The notes beneath the pieces are model-generated. The model ran no database searches, was not told the origin of the DNA, and saw only the letters and a list, made by a program, of their open reading frames with translations. Positions 49,540 through 60,680 of a stretch of 64,000 nt of DNA are shown one piece after another (the first letter of the stretch is position 1; the number at the start of each line of letters is the position of its first letter). Source of the DNA: Doris montereyensis (taxonomy: Eukaryota > Mollusca > Gastropoda > Nudibranchia > Dorididae); assembly GCA_037039925.1 (NCBI GenBank), contig JAXRKP010000130.1:139501-203500 (forward strand), read 5' to 3'. Both the position numbers and the translations under genes were made by a program.

Positions 49540-49980
49540 TTGTTTTGGGAAATAATAAGCAAACCACATCCCATAACTTGAGATCACCCCCACGCAAATG
49601 TCCACCAGTCCTGAGTGGACCTCCGTGCCGAAAGGGAGGTGGGGCTAGACCTCCACAATCCTTCATTGAGAGAGTCCGGGCAATGACTCCCTTACCATAT
49701 AGAATGATTTTTAATATTCATATTTGTACCATCAAAAGTGTCAAGGAGTTGTAAGTAAAGACACATATGACCTATTATATGAGCCAGTTTTGGAAAATAA
49801 CAAGCAAGCCATGTCCCGCGTTCTCCTCCAACTTGAGATCCCTCCCCCACCCCCCGCGAATGTCTACCAGCTCTTAGTGGACTTTCGTGACGGAGTGAAG
49901 GCAGGGCTGGACCTCCAGAATCCTTCATTGTGAGACAGTTCGGGTGATAGCTTCCTTACAATATGAAATTACATTATCAA
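49540..49980 (+). repeat. Diverged tandem duplication, unit about 240 bp
   Basis: The segment at 49543-49740 (TTTTGGGAAATAATAAGCAA, ACTTGAGATC, AGTGGACCTCCGTG, ATCCTTCATTG) recurs at 49787-49985 (TTTTGGAAAATAACAAGCAA, ACTTGAGATC, AGTGGACTTTCGTG, ATCCTTCATTG). Two head-to-tail diverged copies. Confidence 0.7.
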
Positions 49981-50192
49981 TAATATGCATACTTGTATTA
50001 TCATAACATGTATACCAATATCATGAATAATTAATTTATTATGTAATTGATTCTTGTAGTATATCAGGATAAAAGGGATGGCGCAATAAAATGCAATGCC
50101 AGTTCATCTGATTATGACGTTGGACTCACACAGAAAGATACTAAGAAAGAGGAAGACAGAAAGATAGACAAGGAGATGGGAAGAGAGAAAGA

Positions 50193-50415
<223 letters not shown>

Positions 50416-50762
50416 GAATAAAAGAGGGAAGGAAAGGAAGAAGGAATGGAAAAAATAACCAAGTGTGTGTGAGTGGTTATATAAATATTAAAGTCAAGCT
50501 AGTACATATCTAGTTGGGTGCACAGATTAGCAGCTAAGATGCCACCCGATCTTTTAGACCAAAACATAAAGGGTTATTTGTTTCTAGTCTATCTAAACGC
50601 TGAAATTAGTAGGTGAAAACCCCAAAACAACCAAGTATATTATTGATTGCGGTACTAGATCTAGTACTACTGAGAACATAAGTGTCATATAAGAGAACAT
50701 TCCAACAAAACAATTACATGTGACCATTAAATATTTCATGTTCTAGAGGAGATATTAAAATA

Positions 50763-50800
50763 CAGTAGTGACCACCAAAATGCCTATACTATGACAACTG
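50763..50800 (+). repeat. Solo MITE terminal repeat
   Basis: TA then CAGTAGTGACCACCAAAATG, the same left end as the 35909 MITE family. No partner end was found nearby. Confidence 0.45.
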
Positions 50801-50926
50801 ATCTAGATCTACACTAACACTACAGTAGTACTCTAACTCTTACAGAAAATAACGATTTTGTTGTTGTTGAAACTTAGATCTAGATATATTTATTCGGGAG
50901 CATGTCTATGTTCCCCCAGGTCTATG

Positions 50927-51130
50927 TTCTCTCTCTCTCTCTGTTTGTCTGTGTGTCTCTCTGTCGGTCTGTCTGTCTCTCTGACAGTCTGTCTGTCTCA
51001 CTGACTGTCTGTTTGTCTTTGTCTGTCTGTCTATCTCCCTCTTTCTCTCTCTTTCTGTTTGTCTGTGTGTCTCTCTGTCAGTCTGTGTCTCTCTGACAGT
51101 CTGTCTGTATCACTGTCTGTCTGTCTGTCA
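50927..51130. repeat. CT / CTGT-rich microsatellite
   Basis: Irregular blocks of CTCT and TCTG repeats, the complement of the GA/GACA pattern at 45866. Confidence 0.9.
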
Positions 51131-51937
51131 CAAAAATTGCACATGCAGTACCTTTAAAACACACACGCAATCTCTATAGACCTGGGGGAACATCGGGTAC
51201 CTCCCATTTATTATATCTAGATCTAAATCTAGATTTAGATTAGATTAGACTATCTAGCCTCTAGATTTAAATAATTTGTTAAACGTATCTCTTCAGAATC
51301 TATCACATACAACAAATTGTGGTACTTTACTGGTAACGTTGAATTCACCTGGAGACTTGGAAAGATGGCATGAACATAGCCACATTGAAGATCTTTGACC
51401 ACACGGCTTAGTCTACTTTCGCTTTTCTTTTCAGCCGTGCCTTAGTTGTAGCATTGCGGTGTCGATTCAAAATTAAAACGATTCTTCTTCTTCTTCCTCT
51501 TCTTCTTCTTCACAGATAATGACAAAAAGTAAGGATTTTAAGAGGCTGAGGCCTAAAAAACTAACCAACTCTTGAGTCCTACCAGTACGCATATCTTTTG
51601 ATTTAACCCAAATCGTTAAACCAATTTGCATTTTAAAGTGATGTGCTTATTCTGTTTCTGTCTTTCTTGGTGGGTGGATTTTTATTTCTGTTGGCAGTCC
51701 ATTCCACCGATTTACTGTACTAGGGTGAATGAATGCAGGAGACAATCAGTGTTTGAAGATGGAACCATGTATGTATGACATCCTGATCTGTTTATCTTAT
51801 ATTAATTTAAAGCTATCCTAATGGAATACACATTTGGCCATGTATGGCTTTAAAGAAAATATTCATTTTACTTCTGACTTTATGTTCTTCTTAAGGTATC
51901 ATATTGGTTTTGGTATTTCCTTTAGTGTATGAGGAAC

Positions 51938-51938
51938 A

Positions 51939-52021
<83 letters not shown>
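51938..52021. repeat. (GA)n microsatellite
   Basis: About 40 GA dinucleotides. Confidence 0.97.
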
Positions 52022-52027
<6 letters not shown>

Positions 52028-52147
52028 TTACACGTACTAAGCACAACAACGCCGTATACCAAGGCCTAGAGACGGCCTTGCGTATACACGATGAACTGTA
52101 GATCTAGCGTTATTACGAGACGTCTTTTTTTCTCAGAGTTTGTTCTA

Positions 52148-52208
52148 ACCGACACCGCTTAAATGAATATAAAACTATTTTTTAAAATTAAACGAGCTCG
52201 GTGTCGGT
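52148..52208. promoter_or_regulatory. Inverted repeat upstream of the MARNEEKQ gene
   Basis: A perfect 10-bp inverted pair, ACCGACACCG at 52148-52157 and CGGTGTCGGT at 52199-52208, encloses 41 nt. It lies 70-130 nt before the start codon at 52278, so it falls in the promoter or 5' leader. It could fold in RNA, or be a small element. Confidence 0.35.
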
Positions 52209-52277
52209 CCGTGCTTCTACTTTCTATTTTCATGTTCGGTTATTCTAAAGAACAATCGTCAGTGTATACACTTTACA

Positions 52278-55200
52278 ATGGCCAGAAATGAAGAAAAACA
52301 ATTAGCTAGATTAAACAGATGGCATCTCCAAAAGCAAAGAGATGGTAAATTTTAACAAAAATATAGAACTAGCTCTAGATTTAGATCTAGATCTAGATGA
52401 TCTATTATGTTCTCCTTACAACACTTTATTTATTTATAGATGGACATCTGACACTTACTTTACTCTTACCCTAGATCTATCTGGAGTGGTGTAACGTCAA
52501 CGCGTTTCTTAAAAGGTTTCTTTATTTCATAAAAAATTCTCTTTATTACGATAACAGCCTGATTTCAATAATAAAAAAAACACTACTTGTTCCATACAAT
52601 ATGATACAATAACTGACAAGAGATTGTGGTGGTATTTAGTATTTATTATGTCAGATAGTTAGTGGGTGGTTGTTTTGCTGTTAAAAGTAGCTAAGCTGAT
52701 GTTGCACAGTGGCGTGTTGATGTTATAAGGGAAATTTGGGACATTCCTTTGCATCAAGTAATCAAACTGCAGTTTATTTTAAGCGGGTCATATTTTTTAA
52801 CAAGACAAAATACAACCACAAGAAGAGTTATATTTGATAGAAGAATTTATATATATGTATAATAAATTTAAAGAAACATTTAAATTGAAATGAGATCTTT
52901 TATTGAAATAAAGAGAGTTTTTATTGAAATAAAGAGAGCTGTTAGCAGACACATCAAACAGAACTTACCAGCTGTATTGCTGTTATAGCCGTGTTGACAT
53001 TACACCACTCTAGATCGAATTAAATGATTCATTGAAGATTTCAGGATTGGAAGGATTTCCATCTAGTTGGATACATCTGAGGGACATAACTGAGATAAAA
53101 AAAATTTGGGCAAGAAAGAGAGAGCATGTTTCTGACAGGTGATAGTTTGAGATGGCAATCTGACAAGGTTAGTGAGAGACCCAAGACATTGGACCAAGGT
53201 TAGGGAGGTTGATTTTACAGGTAAAATTAAAACTCCATGTAAATATTTGCGTGCCTATACACTGGGATACAACCACTAGATGTTGTGCGTGTGATTTACA
53301 GCACAACGTTTGTTCGTGTTCACATGAGGATATTCTACTACTAGTCTGATTGTGAGCATGAAGTATTTAAGGCTACGGAGACAAGAAAGTGAACATATTC
53401 ATATATTATTGTGGGCCTACATGGGGGTTGATGTACAAACGGTCCCACATTTTCTTTTCATTTCATTTGTATTTTTCTCTGTTAACTGAGTGCCATACCT
53501 TTTAGAAATTTAGATTTTATTGTTACTGTTGCTATCACCATTATCATTCTCAGTATTATTATTGCTAGTCGTAGTAGAAGAAGTAATAGTAATACAATGA
53601 TATCTGCCTAGGAGGCCGGCCCTCAGGAGACAACAGAAAGCGGCCTATTAGCTAGATGATCTCTAAACATAGAGAATACGTAGATATATGTTGATGTTTA
53701 AAAATTTGAATGTTTCCAATCATGAATAGGAATCATAATATAAAAAGTTTCTTTTGAAGGTAAGTTGTGTATAGTTTTCACTTTATTCTTATTTCCCTAA
53801 AGTAAAAGTAAACATAGTTGTTCAAAGACCGAGAGAGAGAGACGGATGATGAGGAGGAAAATGACTGAACATGCTTAATTATCAATTAAAACTTCAGTAG
53901 GCAGATGATCTCTAACTCTATTTCTATATCTCTTTTCTGGAGTTTTTTTCTAGATCTTATCAGGTTTTCGCAGCTTTTATTAACTGATGTTTGTTCTTTT
54001 CTTCTCTTAACAGAAGAGGCTATAAAGAGACCTCCAAGACCAAAACTGGTAACTTGTTTCTCGTTTTGATATAAAAGTTACTGTATCTTACTTTTTATCT
54101 TTTTATGCACCTCTTTTATATGTTTACATAGCTACCTTTAAGCTTATACGTGAAAACCATTCATGTAATATGTGAATGCATTGTTGTCTTAATACATGTA
54201 ACCAAATAAATGAATGAATTATAATCATGTTTGTCTTTTAATCCATGAAATAACAAATAAAGTTTTTGTGGTGGGGTTAGGAGGAGGATGGAGGTTTTTA
54301 AGTTTTAAAGAAGCCATTTGATGTTTTTACCCATAGTTTTGCTTTCATGACGCTTATATCTCCTTACAAGTTGTCATGTCAGATGGACAGCGATGTGCAA
54401 ATTCAGAAGGTCATGATGTGAGGGTGATTTGATGAACAAAGTAATCATGTCAATGTTTTTTGTGTCCAGTACTTTAGCCATAGTGGCATCGGTGGCCGAA
54501 CGGTTAGGCTGCCGGACTGGGGATCATGAGGTCCCGAGTTCGAATCCTAGCAAGGCCAGATCCGACATTGTGTTCTTTTCCCCACTCTACCCAGGTGCAA
54601 ATGGGTACAAGCACTAGCTTGGGAGTAAAAAACCTGCGTCAGACTAGCGTCCTGGCCAGAAGGTGATTATTGTCACTTGTTCCGCTCCATGCTATAGAAA
54701 CCGGGATAAGCTCTGGCTCTATAGGCCTGAAGGACCTTGAAGGAACTTTACTTTTTACAACATTAGCCATAACAGTTACATCAATTTTTCTTCAGGACAC
54801 CTAAATACTGCAAAAGCTGTCAAAAAATGGATCCCAACTATAACAAGAGACATTGATTTTTACATAAAGGTAAATTCCTTTTTATACATAAATTGAGAAA
54901 GACAAGTATTTATTAAATACATGTATGATAAATTGGTAAGATATGAAAATGAGAAATAACATATATTCTAAATCATCGAGATAAGGCTTTGTATTAATTC
55001 TTTTTATTCTTTTTTATGTTTCACTTTTTAAACTGATTTTAAAATCGGGCACAAAAAATTACTGACAAAGATTAGATTTGTAAGAAAAGGATTCACCGAC
55101 GCACCTTTGTTTGGTTTTTAGAACTTCATCTGATTGGCACATTATTTTCTGTAACATTACTTTGTTGTGATATTTCAGCAAATGGAAGTTCCTTGTTATC

Positions 55201-57084
55201 CTGAGCATGTGATAACAGAATTTGATAGACGCATAGATGGCCTAAAAGGAGAATACAAAGCATTTCTACGCAAAGCTACGTCAATTGTGTCCAGAGGAAA
55301 CTTCAATTCCATGGGCTGACAGACCATACTCAGGAAAGAAGAGGAAATTTACAGGTGATAAGAAGGAATTGGTGGTGAATATTCGCCTCAGATTGAAAAA
55401 GCATCAACAAAAATGTAAAATGACAGGGAAAGAAAAGTCCCGTCTCTTGCTTTGAATTGTTGTAGCATTTACCATTTAACATTAATAAATTTAACATACT
55501 GCCCCCTGTTTGGTTAGGCTGATCGACTTCGGATCATGAGGTACTGGGTTCCAATTTTGGCAATGCTAGGTGACTGGTCTGATGTTGTGTTCTTTGGAAC
55601 AAATTCTTAAAATACATTTCCCCATCTTGACCCAGGTGCAAATGGGTACCAACAACAGCTTGGGAGTCAAAGGTATTGTCCTGTCCACAAGGTCATTATT
55701 ATCACCTGTTCCGCTTCACACTAAAGAAACGTGGATAAGCTCCGACTCTATGCGCTGTAAGGGTTTTGAAGGAACTTTACCCTATTTACTCTATTCGAAG
55801 CCAGGAACTGGAAAGCGAATTACCTCAAACTAGTAGACCATCTTGTTGATGTTTTTCTCAACTTTAGTTGGACAAGCTACGTAGGATGACAAGATGGCTT
55901 GGATCTTCAGACCAGGCAATAAATAACAGACCTTCTCTTTTGAGGAAAAGTGAGCCTTGATATTAATGTGATCTCCTTAACACTCAATGTACTAATGAAG
56001 ACTTCAAATCGTCAAATACATTAAGTCACATGTGCCTGTAGTTGGTTTGGCCAGCTGTAGGCCTCGACTCAAATTGGTGATTGTTTTTAAAGGTTCTTTC
56101 AGAGCTCCTTAACACCCTAAGCCCATTACAAATAGACAGAGGGACAGGAATACTGTTGAAATAACCTCTGCCATCCTTTCATTAAAAAACAATATCCAAC
56201 AATTGAGAAATGAACTAAAACTAATCAAAATTAGAAATGTTGTCTTTTAAAGAAATTATGGCCACACATTTAGTAAATGTCTTCAGGTTATTCTGCCTCT
56301 GTATTATTCAAATAAGAAAATTTGGTGTATGATTTCATAGCTTCAAAGTGTTCTTCATTGGAGTAAAAATGACTGTTTAATAATCTTATACTTTAAAATA
56401 ATGGCATTATTATTATTAAGATTAATGAGGAAATAAATAGATGCATTCCTCTTCCCCTCTCCTTTTTATTTTTCATTTATTGTTAATTTTTGTTTTGTTT
56501 TTATGTCAGATGCCACAGAGAAATCTGCCCCTGAAACTTCACATGGATCTCCCAATGAGCAAGCCGAACAGAGTTTTATCCCTCTGAAAACTCCAGTCTT
56601 GGATAATGACAATGACAAAGATGCCAGCTGTTTTTATGCCTATACTTCAACTGCCATTCCTCCAAGTCATCACTATGATATTGATGATGAACGTCAAAAC
56701 CAGCCGCTGGAGTTTTTACCCATTCAGAAAGCAAATCAACGACGAGAAAAGGCTAAACCTATAACAGATTCTACAACGTCAAAAGCTGAGATATCAATAG
56801 AAAAAGATTCATCACCTGCAAGGTTTAATAATAGTTTGTCTACCAATGAAATTAAAGCAGAGGAAAGGGTCTCGATGAATAGTAATGAAAATGGTGTCAT
56901 GGTGTCAGATAAACCTTCATCATGTACTGTGAATTCAAGCGATTCTTCAACTGTTAATCCTCATAAAGTGAAAGGCACTGATAAATCTCCTACATTATAT
57001 GAGACTAAAACCGTTGAATCTTTGCCGTCACTAAATCTTCCTTACTCTGACTCTTCATCTGATGATTCTAATGGGATTACTTGA
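52278..57084 (+). CDS. Unrecognised spliced gene, N-terminus MARNEEKQ
   Basis: I do not recognise this family. Exons with GT-AG borders: 52278-52344 (MARNEEKQLARLNRWHLQKQ), 54014-54048, 54796-54869 (HLNTAKAVKKWIPTITRDID), 55179 to about 55354 (MEVPCYPEHVITEFDRRIDG; EYKAFLRK; then LRQLCPEETSIPWADRPYSG, KKRK) and 56510-57084 (about 190 codons, Ser/Asp/Lys-rich, ending SDSSSDDSNGIT). The first 130 residues look structured and charged; the rest looks disordered. There are two frame problems. A one-base shift near 55275 is needed to go from EYKAFLRK to LRQLCPEE. Exon 2 joins exon 3 in frame only if the third of three tandem AGs (54018) is the acceptor; the first gives EEAIKRPPRPKL followed by a stop. 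Without the donor at 55355 the frame ends at 55455, giving a shorter form. A conserved intracellular protein is inferred. Confidence 0.6.
54486..54750 (+). repeat. tRNA-derived SINE, copy 1
   Basis: The head is a good tRNA look-alike: GGTGGCCGAACGGTTAGGC (A box) and CCGAGTTCGAATCCTAGC (B box). The body contains TACCCAGGTGCAAATGGGTA, AGCTTGGGAGT, TTGTTCCGCTCCATGCTATA and GATAAGCTCTGGCTCTA, and ends GAAGGAACTTTAC. Confidence 0.85.
55507..55780 (+). repeat. tRNA-derived SINE, copy 2
   Basis: A diverged copy of the element at 54486: GGTTAGGCTGATCGACTTCG, GGATCATGAGGTACTGGGTT, GACCCAGGTGCAAATGGGTA, CAGCTTGGGAGTCAAAGG, ending GAAGGAACTTTAC. The internal promoter boxes are damaged. Same orientation as copy 1. 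Confidence 0.85.
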
Positions 57085-57639
57085 TCATCTGTGGCCAGCA
57101 ATAATTGATTGTTACGAAGAGAAATATCATATTGAATCATTAACTCCATGTGAAATGTCCTTCCATGCACTGTTGCAGAGAAACTATTGATCTGGATGAT
57201 GAATATTCTTTAATGTGATATTTTGCCCAGTTTAATTAAACAAAGACAAAATGGCAATGCTATTCTGAGAGTGAGAAATCTTTCAATCCTTGATAATGCT
57301 TTGAAAAATATTTTGACTTGCAATGATTAAGGTTTGATGTAAGAATTAGTAAATGTTATAGATACTACAAAATTGCTGTGATCAGTTGCGAAAGCCTTGT
57401 TCTTCTTAAAATTGTAGTGTAGATATGATGATACTTCACATAAAGAAAAGACGCTAGTAATACTAGTATCACTTTATTTAATTTCATATTCCTTAAAAGC
57501 ATTAAAATGACAAAGTCTATCAAAGCCATGACAAAAAACTACATCTTCTACTTTGAAAAACAATGCTTGTGACAACCCTCAGACTGGGCCTCAAATAGGT
57601 GGAACTACAATTTAAGACACTACAATACCTCGGAGATAT

Positions 57640-60300
57640 AAGATAAGATAAGATAAGATAAACTTTATTAATCCAAAGGAAATTACAATGTGTACAAGAA
57701 TAGCTCAAATTGTTATAGTTTCATTTACGCACAACTCACATACTGAAAATACGTCAATCACACACTCATGCAATCATCCTTCATAGTGTTATCATTATTT
57801 TGGGTATTAAAACATAATGCATAAAGATTGGGATAGGCTGTGTGTCACTTATAAATAATACATTAATTTACAACAGGAATAGAGGGGAGTAGTTTCTTAT
57901 ATAGCCGATGGAAGGAATGAGTTAAGATATCTTTGTTTTGTTGTTTTAAAATGAATTAATCTTCTGCTTCTTTGGCTCCATTTTATTTGGTCATACAAGT
58001 TGTGTGTTTTCATCAAGTATGATTTTGTTTAATTTCTTGTTGCATAGTTTTTTGCATATATTATCAAACTGTAATAAATGTGTTCTGTTCAGCATTTTAC
58101 ACACATGCTTAAGGCATCGATTAATTTTTCTTTTATCCAATTCTTTGGCGTTTCCTCCCCAAACAGGCAAACAGAAGTTGAGAACAGTTAAAATAAAAGA
58201 TTAAAAAAACATGGTTAGTAATTTGGTGTCTAAGTCAATAGAATAGAGTTGCTCATGAAATACATCTGTTTGTACATGTCTTGACATATCTTTGCAGATT
58301 GTCCGTTCCATTCTAGTTTCTCATCGAAAACGACCCCGAGATATTTGTAATTGGACACAATTTCCACTTTCTCGTTTTTTATGTCAATCTGGTGTTCTTT
58401 TGAGTTACTATCTATCCGAAAATCGAAGATGATTTCCTTCGTCTTCCTAATGTTGAGCTGAAGATGATGGTGATCGCACCAGTCGACCAAAAGTGAAATC
58501 TCACTCTCATAGTTTTTGAGGTCACTCTGAGTCTTAATATGTCCTTCTATTGTTGTGTCGTCAGTGTATTTGATAATGTGGGTGTTTCCTTTCGTGCTCC
58601 TGCAATCATTTGTGTAGATGGAGAACAGTACTGGAGCCAACACTGTCCCTTGTGGGGCGCCAGTGTTCGTGATCATTGTTGTTGAATCATGCACTTTGTA
58701 CTGTTTTATAGACACGTACTGGGGTCTCGATGTTAGGAAGTCCAAAATCCAGAGTGTGGTGTATTTGTTAACTCCCATTTCGGTTAGTTTTGGAATGAGA
58801 ATGTGGGGTTGGATTGTATTGAATGCCGAAGAGAAATCTACGAAGAGTGTCCGGACATAGCTTTTCGGCGTTTCAAGATTCCTGTAGACAGTGTCGGTGT
58901 AGAGTAGAACTGCATCTTCTACGCCTCTGTTGGCTTTGTATGCAAATTGGTATGGGTCAAGTTTTGTTCCACACGAGGATATGACGGATTTTAGTACGAG
59001 TCGTTCCAAGCATTTCATGGGAATTGATGTTAAGGCCACTGGTCGCATATCGTTGTTTTCTTTGACGCTTTTTGTTTTTGGTACAGGAGTAATTTTAGAT
59101 GACTTCAGATTGCAGGCACTGTTTTTCCTTTAGTGACTTATTGAAGATGGTGGTGTATATCCCTGCCAGTTGTGTACTGCACGTTTTCAAAAGTTTTGGC
59201 GTGATGTTGTCGGGGCCACTGGCTTTGTTAGTTTTTAGCTTGTAGAACATCTTGCAAACTTGAGTTTCGGTGGCGTTGATAGGTATGTCTGAGGTGGTTG
59301 ATAATTCTGATTTCAGCATTTTTTTTCTTTCATTAGTGAAGTCTATTACGTCAAATCTAGCGTAGAATTTATTGAGGTTGTTTACGTAGTTCTTTTCATC
59401 ACCCTTTTTCAATGGAACTTCGATTTTCTGGCTTTTCATCCCAGCCGCGGTTGCCATGCCACTCCATACCGTTTTGATTTGATTTGATTTGAATTTATTT
59501 TCAATTTGTGTTTTGTACTCTTTTTTTGCATTCGCTAGTTTTGTCTTTATTTTCTTCTGTATCGTTTTCTTTTCGCTGCGTCTTTCGTCATGAAGGCCCT
59601 TTTCTTTTCGTTTAGTAAGAGTTTTAGTTCTTTTGTGATCCATGGTTTATTGTTTGGGTAGCATTTGACAGTCTTTGTATCGATTACACTTTCTTCACAA
59701 AAAAGAATGTAGGAGCTTACTAGATTAGCTAATTCATCAACATTTTGACACGAGTCTGTTAGACTGTCCCAGTCGGTCGATTCAAAAACGATTGCAGGCG
59801 TTCTATCCCGATGTCATCCCAAACCTTTACTTTCATTTCAGCGACCGCAACAGATTTAAACTGGGTCGTATTTTGGCATCAAAAGGATCATATTGTGATC
59901 AGAATTTCCTAATGGTGGTAGAGCCTTTGATCTGTAGGCGTTCTTAATGTTGGAATAGAATAAATCTAGAGTCTTTTCATTTCGTGTTGCAACAGAGACA
60001 TGTTGGTACAGTTTTATACATCGGTCCAATTTGACGTGATTGAAGTCTCCAGTTGTTATAATCACAGCATGTGGCGATTTTGTCAGTTGTTCAAGTTTAT
60101 TGTATCTGTTATGGCTGATATTACAGTTTGGGCGTGTGCTTCAGGTGGTATGTAGACGCGTTTACGATGACTGTACCAAATTCTCGGGGTAGGTGATATC
60201 TTGGAGGAAAAAGATAGATGGAGAGGCCACGAGTCACGTGAATGTTTTATTTTAAAATAAACAGGTGATTTAACTTTTAAAAAGTCGACTGAAAGTGAAA
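57640..60300 (-). mobile_element. Rex1-like LINE, 5'-truncated
   Basis: A non-LTR retrotransposon on the minus strand. Endonuclease remains: YHLPREFGTVIV near 60190, VYIPPEAHAQTV, IITTGDFNHVKLD and LGNSDHNMIL (60065-59856). A linker frame at 59643-59095 contains NKASGPDNITPKLLK. The reverse transcriptase frame at 59048-58230 contains RPVALTSIPMKCLERLVLK, FVDFSSAFNTIQPHILIPKL, LDFLTSRPQYV, NTGAPQGTVLAPVLFSIYTN, the catalytic box YTDDT (usually ADDT) and KTKEIIFDFR, then YKYLGVVF. The 3' end has AATAAAGTTTATC followed by (TTATC)n at 57641-57665. Frameshifts near 60150 and 59095 make it inactive. Rex1 affiliation is from motif memory. Confidence 0.85.
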
Positions 60301-60561
60301 CTGAACGAATCACACATCTCTCTGACGAGGTCACAGTAGACGGTAAATAAGATTTGTTTTACCAGGCTAAAGGGATGAAGGACTGAAATAGATGATTGTT
60401 GCAGGCAGAGTAAAGCGAGTAAATAAATTAACATTACAGATTCTCAGTAAAAAAAAATGTCTTTGTTTAACTGTTGCTTATGTTTAAACGAATTTTATCC
60501 CGTTCTGCATAAAAAAATAATAACCGTGAACCAAAATGACTGACGATTTGCTGTGATTAAT

Positions 60562-60650
60562 GTGCGTGTGTGTGTGCACGTGTGTGTGTGGCGTGTGTGT
60601 GCGCGTGCGTGCGTGTGTGTCTTGTGCGCGTGTGTGTGTGTGTGTGTGTA
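60562..60650. repeat. (TG)n microsatellite
   Basis: TG/CG dinucleotide repeats with interruptions, directly before the THAP-type exon. Confidence 0.95.
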
Positions 60651-60680
60651 TTGAGCCAAGGTCTTTCTGATTTGTTTCAG

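Noticed and set aside
52278..52344. ISY1 splicing factor start (MARN.EK)
   Set aside because: Only the first few residues agree; downstream exons do not resemble ISY1.
54486..54560. Functional tRNA gene
   Set aside because: Good A and B boxes but no foldable acceptor stem, and a SINE body follows; the same body recurs at 55507.
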